A stretch of DNA of 64,000 bases, taken from positions 15,466,776 to 15,530,775 of the forward strand of contig NC_044930.1 of assembly GCF_003576645.1 (NCBI RefSeq). Direction: 5' to 3'. Below the pieces are notes generated by a model. The model had not been told where the DNA came from and did no database searches. It saw only the letters and a list, made by a program, of their open reading frames with translations. Numbering within the stretch: the first letter of the stretch is position 1; the number at the start of each line of letters is the position of its first letter. Position numbers and translations under genes: made by a program. This document shows, piece by piece, positions 56,403 through 64,000 of this stretch. The stretch is from Ipomoea triloba (Eukaryota; Streptophyta; Magnoliopsida; Solanales; Convolvulaceae).

Positions 56403-57316
56403 CGTAACCAAGGAAAACTGGTTCTGCATCATCATCGTCTGGGTCATAGTCAAGGATCTCCTGGACATGCTCCTCTTGCCTTTCTCTGGCCTCTTCTACC
56501 ATATTGATGGATGGTAGAAATTCTGTTCTTTTTAGGTGAGCATGATTGAACGAGATTCCAACGGTAACATCTTTTCGCCTGCTGATGGTAGCCTCGTTGG
56601 ATTCGATTGGCCTTCTATTCTAGTGCAGCTTCTCATAGTTGGATATCCAAGTGTTAGGGATGACTTGGATCAACTCCTCTTTTGTACATCTCCTGGGGAC
56701 CTTAGTGCAGGTAACATTTCTCTGTTCATCAGTGACTAGGATGAGGGCCTCCCCTCCTCCTAGAATCTTCATATCGAAAGCATGGTCTTGCAATCGATAA
56801 GACATCTGGTAATGGACAGTGGCTTCAATAGCATCTTGCTCAGCATGCTTAGCTCCAACAATATGGACTTTAATTTTAAACATATCTAGAAGATGCGGAT
56901 CTTCTAAGGATACGTTAAAATTTGGGTAAACAGTAGCACAGACAGTGCCAGAATCAAGTGTGACTTCCATAGTGGCTATCAACGCATGTTGATACTCCAA
57001 GTACCTGGAATCAAGGAGACATAGTATGGAAACTACAGGCTGACCCTTTCTGCCATGGTAAGTTATGGCAAAACGAATTGCTCCAAAGTGGATATGGGTA
57101 TATCCTTCTCTCCTCCATATGGCTGGGAATTCATCAGGGATTTCAAGGGTAATGAACTGTTCTTTGTGGGTGGAATATATGGGACATTTGCTCATGGCTG
57201 AGGCTGAGATGTATTCTTTGGGAACTAAAGACCTTTTCTGGTAAATAGCTTTAAGGGATTTAACCAAAAGATTGGATTGGTTTCTTTTGTTGAAAGCAGA
57301 GTATGGATTCAGAAGG
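56403..57316 (-). pseudogene. Endogenous pararetrovirus movement-protein region
   Basis: Minus-strand frame 57267-56620 is a fairly complete movement-protein domain of the caulimovirid/30K type (for example FITLEIPDEFPAIWRREGYT and IHFGAIRFAITYHGRKGQP). A TAG ends it after NYEKLH; the 47074-47358 copy has CAG there. Sequence downstream to 56403 continues the same gene out of the main ORF. It acted in plasmodesmal transport; here it is a relic. Confidence 0.8.
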
Positions 57317-57825
57317 GGTGAGAAAGTTGAAGCTGAGATGAAAGCATTTATCGTCGAAGACTTCTTTGCTATGAACCTTAGGTTGGGAGGTAATGATGCC
57401 CCGCTATTTGGTGATAAGGAAGATGAAGAAGATGATGAAGGATATGAAGAACAAAAACAACATGGGGGACTTGTGATGATGGATTTGGAATCTACAAGAA
57501 TCTTTCATATGCAATTGCACCAAGAACAAATGGCGTTTCTACAATCCCATAGCAAAAGGCAAGATGAGGAATTGCACGGATAAGAGAAGCGGTGGAGCAC
57601 AACACGAGAATGATTGAGGAGCTCCAAGAACAATTGGCTAACCAATTCCATCCACCATCATATGGAGGCCAATGAAGAAATCCGCCACTCCAAGGCCAAA
57701 GGAAGGAAGAGATTTGAAGAAAGAAAAAACAATGATTGAATGATGTTTGTTTGAGATGTGTACCACTAAAATATTAGGTTCCCTATGCGTGGGGTTCCGA
57801 CTTACATTTCTTTATTTTTCATGCA
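57317..57825 (+). pseudogene. ORF1-like copy p7, C-terminal part, then gap
   Basis: Starts at GEKVEAEMKAFIVEDFFAMN directly after pararetrovirus sequence and runs through a shortened acidic linker (DKEDEEDDEGYEEQKQ) to DEELHG at 57583, then the unit spacer up to the N run. It belongs to the right-hand subfamily (MMDLEST, SHSKRQDEE). Confidence 0.75.
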
Positions 57826-58424
57826 NNNNNNNNNNNNNNNNNNNNNNNNNNNNNNNNNNNNNNNNNNNNNNNNNNNNNNNNNNNNNNNNNNNNNNNNNNN
57901 NNNNNNNNNNNNNNNNNNNNNNNNNNNNNNNNNNNNNNNNNNNNNNNNNNNNNNNNNNNNNNNNNNNNNNNNNNNNNNNNNNNNNNNNNNNNNNNNNNNN
58001 NNNNNNNNNNNNNNNNNNNNNNNNNNNNNNNNNNNNNNNNNNNNNNNNNNNNNNNNNNNNNNNNNNNNNNNNNNNNNNNNNNNNNNNNNNNNNNNNNNNN
58101 NNNNNNNNNNNNNNNNNNNNNNNNNNNNNNNNNNNNNNNNNNNNNNNNNNNNNNNNNNNNNNNNNNNNNNNNNNNNNNNNNNNNNNNNNNNNNNNNNNNN
58201 NNNNNNNNNNNNNNNNNNNNNNNNNNNNNNNNNNNNNNNNNNNNNNNNNNNNNNNNNNNNNNNNNNNNNNNNNNNNNNNNNNNNNNNNNNNNNNNNNNNN
58301 NNNNNNNNNNNNNNNNNNNNNNNNNNNNNNNNNNNNNNNNNNNNNNNNNNNNNNNNNNNNNNNNNNNNNNNNNNNNNNNNNNNNNNNNNNNNNNNNNNNN
58401 NNNNNNNNNNNNNNNNNNNNNNNN
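57826..58424. other. Assembly gap, 599 N
   Basis: Run of N. The left side is a unit spacer ending TTTTTCATGCA, the right side is unrelated sequence. Confidence 0.99.
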
Positions 58425-59211
58425 GTCCAAGGTTCAAATAAAGATGTATTATTGTCCTAAGATAGCTCCCAAAGTAAGGATAGAGATGGATCGAAATACC
58501 TTAGACCTCACAAGAAACCCTTAGTCTCGAATCCTCAAAGACTTAAAAGAATCCCATTGTAGCTTCAAGTACCTCGATGATGCAATCTTCAATCAACTAG
58601 AGTCGGATCTAGTTTCCTTCGATTCAAGAACGAGTCCACGAACCTAAATCTAAGGTTTAAGAAAGGAAGATTGATTCGAGTCCACGAATCAATTTGCTAG
58701 TTGAGTCCACGACTAGCCACTAATTGAGTCCACAATTAGCTATAAGGTTTCTTACACAAGTGTAAAGAAAAACTTAAGAATTTTATTGAATGAAAGCCTG
58801 TCTAAACTGATATGATTGTGCCCTATTTATAGGTATAGGGACATCATTATAATCCTAAATACAATTGGAAAAAGAGTCCTAAACCTAATCTAAAAAGCAA
58901 TTAAATATAGTCCTATTTAGAAAGGGATTTAAGGAATCCTTTCTAAATACAAACTAGTGTTTTCTCTTTCATGCCAAACAATTTAAAATAATGATGAACA
59001 CAAATAATAGGGCTGATTTGGGCCTAATTTAAATCCCAAAATTAGCACTAAAAGCCTTGTGTTCTTCTTCATCTTTTGCAATTGGGCTTGACTTGGATTT
59101 CCACCATCTTTGAACATCACCAATGAAGAGTTGCTTTAATTGTTTGGACTTGGGCCTTGTGATTGGCCCAATTGGTACTCTCAATGGATCTTCATTATGT
59201 TGCGCCGCATC
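58425..59211. other. Non-coding sequence, possible LTR fragment
   Basis: No gene. The word GAGTCCACGA(A/C) recurs four times at about 58630-58730. On the minus strand a TATA-like ACCTATAAATAGGG lies near 58828-58842. These fit a minus-strand LTR fragment of an unplaced element. Confidence 0.35.
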
Positions 59212-59883
59212 ACCCGTGATGAGATGAGCATGCCTTACTTACGGAGGTACCATGTGGAGTTTGATTCCCAAAGAGATGCCGCAACCCATATTACGAATGA
59301 TGCAGAGTATAACTCTAGCAACTTGAAGGCAAGAAAGATCCGAATGAATCATCTCAACGCAATATTCCGACTAAATTTAGCAATCAACTTGTCAGGAATG
59401 AAAACAAATTTGAACAAGGCCTACGGGCAAGATTTGTTTTACACGTGGAGTGTGGAGAAAGAAGCGGATGTCAGCATGGGAGTCCAAGTGAAGAAGTGAC
59501 TTGCCTCTCAAAATAAGCCCAATGTTCAATCCGTTTTTATAGGACCGTTGGTAACGGAGTTATGCCTAGGATTATGGCTTGATGCGGATCTTACGGGTGA
59601 GAAAGTTGAAGCCGAGATGAAAGCATTTACCCTCCAAGACTTCTTTGCTATGAACCTTAGGTTGGGAGGTGATGATGCCCCGCTATTTGGTGATAAGGAA
59701 GAGGAAGAAGATGATGAAGGATATGAAGAGCAAAAACAACAAGGTGGAGAGGGCGTTCAACATGGTGGACTTGTGATGATGGATTTGGAATCTACAAGAG
59801 CCTTTCATATGCAATTGCACCAAGAACAAATGGCGTTTCTACAATCCCATAGCAAAAGGCAAGATGAGGAATTACACGGATAA
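59212..59883 (+). pseudogene. ORF1-like copy p8, 5'-truncated
   Basis: Begins at TRDEMSMPYLRRYHVEF and continues to DEELHG at 59883, with a TGA at 59497-59499 after VQVKK. It has the right-hand-subfamily insertion FRLNLAINL and the Gln/Glu-rich linker EEQKQQGGEG. Confidence 0.75.
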
Positions 59884-60146
59884 GAGAAGCGGTGGAGCAC
59901 AACACGAGAATGATTGAGGAGCTCCAAGAACAATTGGCTAATCAATTCCATCCACCATCATATGGAGGCCAATGAAGAAATCCCCCACTCCAAGGCCAAA
60001 GGAAGGAAGTGATTTGAAGAACGAAAAAACAATGATTGAATGATGTTTGTTTGAGATGTGTACCACTAAAATATTAGGTTCCCTATGCGTGGGGTTCCGA
60101 CTTACATTTCTTTATTTTTCATGCAACTTACCGCTTTCTGTAGGAA

Positions 60147-60827
60147 ATGGGAAGAACCACAGAGCAAGCCAAGAAAAGGAATTATGAGGAAGCAAGCACT
60201 AGCCGAACAAGGGCTAGAGCACAACCACCACCTCCACCACCAAAAGTTGATCCCAATGCAAGAGGGACAAGGGTCCTCCGAGGCTTAATCACGAACAACT
60301 AGCGCTTGTGGATGTGTATAAGTCATAGAATTTAATTGGAGGGAAATACTTTGATCCGAGTGTGCTAAGAGAATTTGGTTGCGAAGACAAGGTAAATCGG
60401 TTGCTAAGACACCCGCAATGGAGCAAAGTACTCGAATGGAGAGGGCCGACATATACCCCAGTCACCTATGGGCTTCTTGCTTCCTTGAACATAAAGAAAG
60501 AGCCAAACAATGCTATAAAATCCATTTCTTATGTGCTTTTCGAGAAGAGATATAATCACTCCGTTGATGAGCTAGCTTTGATACTTGGGTTAGATACCCG
60601 TGAAGAGATGAGCATGCCTTACTTCCAGAGATACCATGTGGAGTTTGATTCCGATAGAGATGCCGCGACCCATACTACGAATGATGCGGAGTATAACTCT
60701 AGCAACTTGAAGGCAAGAAAGATCCGAATGAATCATCTCAAGGCAATATTCCGACTTAATTTAGCAATCAACTTGTTGGAAATGAAAACAAATTTGAAAA
60801 GGCCTACGGGCAAGATTTGTTTTACAT
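60147..60827 (+). pseudogene. ORF1-like copy p9, cut by a copia fragment
   Basis: ATG at 60147 after TTTCTGTAGGAA. N terminus MGRTTEQAKKRNYEEAS; the common 1-bp loss before the EQL codons ends this frame. The core frame from 60362 runs to NLAINLLEMKT. At about 60828, within LFYMW, it switches to copia RT sequence. Confidence 0.75.
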
Positions 60828-61527
60828 GGTTTGAAACAAGCGCCTAAGCAATGGCATGAGAAGTTTGATCACTGGATGTTAACTAATGGATTTAAAATAA
60901 ACGAAAGTGACAAATGTGTCTACGTTAAGGAAACGGTAAATGACTATGTCATTCTTTGTTTATATGTGGATGATATACTCATCATTGGTAGTAATGATCG
61001 AATGATCAAGTCTACCAAGAACATGTTAAATGCAATATTTGACATGAAGGATATGGGTTTGGCTGATTTAACAAGGATGATAATCAATTGGCTAGAACAC
61101 CATTTGATACAAATGTTCAACTAACCAAGAACCACGATGAGTGTATTTCTCAAGTAGAATATGCTCGGGTAATTGGTAGCTTGATGTATCTTATGAGCTG
61201 TACAAGGCCGGATATTGCCTTTGCTGTTAGTAAACTTAGTAGGTATACTAGCAATCCCGGTGTGATTCATTGGAAGGCAATAGTAAAGATCATGAGATAC
61301 TTGAGGTATACTCGTACTTGAAGGGTATAGCGATGCTAGCTGGATATCTGACATTAAGGATTCTAAATCCACAAGTGGTTATGTGTTTACACTAGCGGGT
61401 GCAGCCGTTGCATGGAAATCTTCTAAGCAAACAGTAATAGCTAGGTCCACAATGGAATCGGAAATGATTGCCTTGGACAAGTGCTGTGAAGAGGCTGAAT
61501 GGCTACGCCATCTTTTGGAAGATATTC
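60828..61527 (+). pseudogene. Copia RT and RNase H fragment, second lineage
   Basis: Frame 60831-61124 has LKQAPKQWHEKFD and the catalytic LCLYVDDILIIGSN. 61088-61321 has [32 protein letters not shown]. After a shift near 61320 come [20 protein letters not shown] and [21 protein letters not shown] (RNase H). The middle of the connection region is deleted. The sequence differs from the Sirevirus at 30.6-32.5 kb. It ends at a single N (61528). Confidence 0.85.
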
Positions 61528-61528
61528 N

Positions 61529-62357
61529 CTGATGCACGCACCCATGGGACATGATTAGCTCATTCTATGGAGGGTTGACAGATGAAGGAAAAATGTCGCT
61601 TGACTCATCCTCCAGCGGTGCCTTTGTCTCCCTAGCTTTGCAAGAAGCTGAGGAACTGATCGAGAGAATATCTAAAAACACATCCTGTTGGTATGAGCGA
61701 AGAGGAGATCATGGAGGAATTTATGAAGTTGATAATCGAGTGGCGAGTGAGGCCAAAATCGAAGCAATGAATCACGAAATCAAAAAGCTACAGGCTATGG
61801 TAGAAAAAATGGAAGGAAAGCCCAAGCCTTGCATGGCATTGGCACTTTATTGTAATATCTGTGGAGGACCTCATGACACCAATATTTGCACTTCTACGTC
61901 TGCATCTGAACAAGTTGAGGCGATAGATTACCAAAGGAACTCCAACTTCAATGCTTATGGACAAAACGAAAGATCAAACAACAATTGGAAACAGGGAGAG
62001 GGTTGGAACAATAGCAACAATGATGGATATCAAGCGCAAAGACAATACAACTATGGAAACAAGCCTGCATATGGACAGAATGACAAGAACAGACTGATGT
62101 ACAATCAAAACCAAGGAAATGGAAATCAAATGACCCAGTTCAGGCCTCAATACGACTCTCAACTTGATTTTACTCAACAAAGGAGGGATGACATCCGTGA
62201 AGTAGATGAAAGACTTACAAGGACGATCATGGAACTGAAAAATGATCGGGCAAATCTGAAACAAGAGATTACTCAAGAGATTAGACAAGAAATTTCTAGT
62301 CTTCGACAAGAGTCTAAGGCCACACTTAAGACAATTGAGAATCAAATTTCTCAAATG
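61529..62357 (+). pseudogene. Athila/Tat-type gag C-terminal fragment
   Basis: Open frame (61551-62411 from its first ATG). FYGGLTDEGKMSLDSSSSGAF and LQEAEELIERISKNTSCW are typical of Retrotrans_gag proteins of Athila/Tat elements. They are followed by a coiled coil (EAMNHEIKKLQAMVEKMEG), a short zinc-knuckle-like CNICGGPHDTNIC, and an Asn/Gln/Tyr-rich tail ending in a second coiled coil. The last codons (KRSGGAQNENG) are ORF1-unit spacer read in another frame, so the fragment is fused to the array at about 62358. Confidence 0.8.
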
Positions 62358-62640
62358 TTGAGGAATTACACGGATAAGAGAAGCGGTGGAGCACAAAACG
62401 AGAATGGTTGAGGAGCTCCAAGCACAATTGGCTAACCAATTCCATCCACCATCATATGGAGGCTACTAAAGGAATCCGCCACACCAAGGCCAAAGGAAGG
62501 AAGAGATTTTAAGAAAGAAAAAACAATGATTGAATGATGTCTGTTTAAGATGTGTAACACTATAACATTAGGTTCCCTATGCGTGGGGTTCCGACTTACA
62601 TTTCTTTATTTTTCACGTAAGTTACCGCTTTCTGTAGGAA

Positions 62641-63763
62641 ATGGGAAGAACCAAAGAGCAAGCCAAGAAAAGGAATTATGATGAAGCAAGCACTAGCCGA
62701 ACAAGGGCTAGAGCACAACCACCACCTCCACCACCACAAGTTGATCCCAATGCAAGAGGGACAAGGGTCCTCTGAGGCTTAATCATGAACAACTGGCGCT
62801 TGTGGATGCGTATAAGTCATAGAATTTAATTGGAGGGAAATACTTTAATCCGAGTGTGCTAAGAGAATTCGGATGCGAAGACAAGGTAAATCGGTTGCTA
62901 AGACACCCGCAATGGAGCAAAGTACTCGAATGGAGAGGGACGACATATACCCCAGTTACCTATGGGCTTCTTGCTTCCTTGAACATAAAGAAAGAGCCAA
63001 ACAATGCCAGTAAATCCATTTCTTATGTGCTTTTCGGGAAGAGATATAATCACTCCGTTGACGAGCTAGCTTTGATACTTGGGTTAGATACCCGTGAAGA
63101 GATGAGCATGCCTTACTTCCGGAGCTACCATGTGGAGTTTGATTCCGATAGAGATGCCGCGACCCATACTACGAATGATGCGGAGTATAACTCTAGCAAC
63201 TTTAAGGCAAGAAAGATCCGAATGAATCGTCTCAAGGCAATATTCCGACTAAATTTAGCAATCAACTTGTTGGGAACGAAAACAAATTTGAACAAGGCCT
63301 ACGGGCAAGATTTGTTTTACATGTGGAGTGTGGAGAAGGAAGCGGATGTCAACATGGGAGTCCAAGTGAAGAAGTGGCTTGCCTCTCAAAGTAAGCCCAA
63401 TGTTCAATCCGTTTTTATAGTACCGTTGGTAACAGAGTTATGCCTAGGATTAGGGCTTGATGCAGATCGTATGGGTGAAAAAGTTGAAGCCGAGAGGAAA
63501 GCATTTACCGTCCAAGACTTCTTTGCTATGAACCTTAGGTTGGGAGGTGATGATGCCCCGCTATATTTAGTGATAAGGAAGAGGAAAAAAATGATGAAGG
63601 ATATGAAGAGCAAAAACAACAAGGTGGAGAGGGCGTTCAACATGGTGGACTTGTGATGGTGGATTTGGAATCTACAAGAGCCTTTCATATGCAATTGCAC
63701 CAAAAACAAATGGCGTTTCTACAATCCCATAGCAAAAGGCAAGATGAGGAATTACACGGATAA
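62641..63763 (+). pseudogene. ORF1-like copy p10, longest core frame
   Basis: ATG at 62641. TGA replaces the CGA codon after TRVL (about codon 44), and the 1-bp loss follows. From 62856 the frame is open for 266 codons, from VLREFGCEDKVNRL through SVDELALILGLDTREEMSM to the linker, where a small indel (DAPLYLVIRKRKK) shifts it near 63560. Full-length in extent; the last stop is at 63761-63763. Confidence 0.8.
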
Positions 63764-64000
63764 GAGAAGCGGTGGAGCACAACACGAGAATGATTGAGGA
63801 GCTCCAAGAACAATTGGCTAACCAATTCCATCCACCATCATATGGAGGCCAATGAAGAAATCCGCCACTCCAAGGCCAAAGGAAGGAAGAGATTTGAAGA
63901 AAGAAAAAACAATGATTGAATGATGTTTGTTTGAGATGTGTCCACTAAAATATTAGGTTCCCTATGCGTGGGGTTCCGACTTACATTTCTTTATTTTTCA
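63764..64000 (+). other. Unit spacer of the right-hand array
   Basis: The standard spacer: coiled-coil tail in a shifted frame (RIREAVEHNTR-like, GGAGCTCCAAGAACAATTGG), then CCTATGCGTGGGGTTCCGAC and TTTCTTTATTTTTC. The window ends just before the next unit's expected TTGTAGGAAATGGG. Confidence 0.8.

Noticed and set aside
57747..58460. Long open frames across 57747-58460
   Set aside because: They are translations of the N gap and have no sequence support.
61551..62411. 286-codon gag frame as an intact, functional gene
   Set aside because: It lacks the N-terminal capsid part, and its last codons are array spacer read in another frame.

Overview
The window is plant nuclear DNA, most likely from a dicot. 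It is built almost entirely of LTR retrotransposons, fragments of an endogenous pararetrovirus (Caulimoviridae) and tandem copies of a retroelement-derived gene. I saw no host housekeeping gene, no rRNA or tRNA gene and no CRISPR. The plant assignment rests on a Tekay/Del-like chromovirus, a Sirevirus-like Ty1/copia element, Athila-type accessory ORFs, integrated caulimovirid genes and a hAT-type MITE. I cannot name the species.

Layout. 1-3520: decayed Athila-like element on the minus strand. 3518-12046: Tekay-like element 1, with a truncated 5' LTR, almost no gag, a broken pol and a 2.4 kb 3' LTR. 12433-25292: array of about ten copies of an Athila 'ORF1'-like gene in units of about 1.4 kb, minus strand up to about 17150 and plus strand after it, with a 492-bp hAT MITE in one copy. 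25293 to about 37900: Sirevirus-like copia element with 5' LTR, PBS, gag and pol, then an unusual downstream part: two TATA-plus-ORF modules, one a 1.27-kilocodon third ORF. No 3' LTR is seen. 38262-45831: three more minus-strand ORF1 copies; one is split by a 4.4 kb solo-LTR-like insertion with a GCATC target duplication. 46733-47434 and 54664-57316: pararetrovirus movement-protein and capsid-region fragments. 47435-54663: Tekay-like element 2, whose 5' LTR holds a nested 2414-bp solo LTR with a TTTGT duplication; its pol runs in frame into pararetrovirus sequence. 57317-64000: a second ORF1-like block, interrupted by a 599-bp N gap, a copia RT/RNase H fragment and an Athila/Tat gag fragment.

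Nearly every reading frame is broken. Many stops are TAG where a related copy has CAG, as expected from decay of methylated CHG sites. Several breaks are shared between copies, so already-broken sequences were multiplied.

The assembly itself needs caution. Ten tandem duplications of exactly 42 bp occur at four loci in unrelated sequences. A 361-bp perfect duplication flanks a single N at 43330. Single Ns at 56402 and 61528 join unrelated elements. These look like contig-joining artefacts.

Best candidates for something little described: the satellite-like amplification of the ORF1-type gene; the presence of what looks like the same domain in the copia third ORF; and a gag-less chromovirus lineage with near-identical LTRs.
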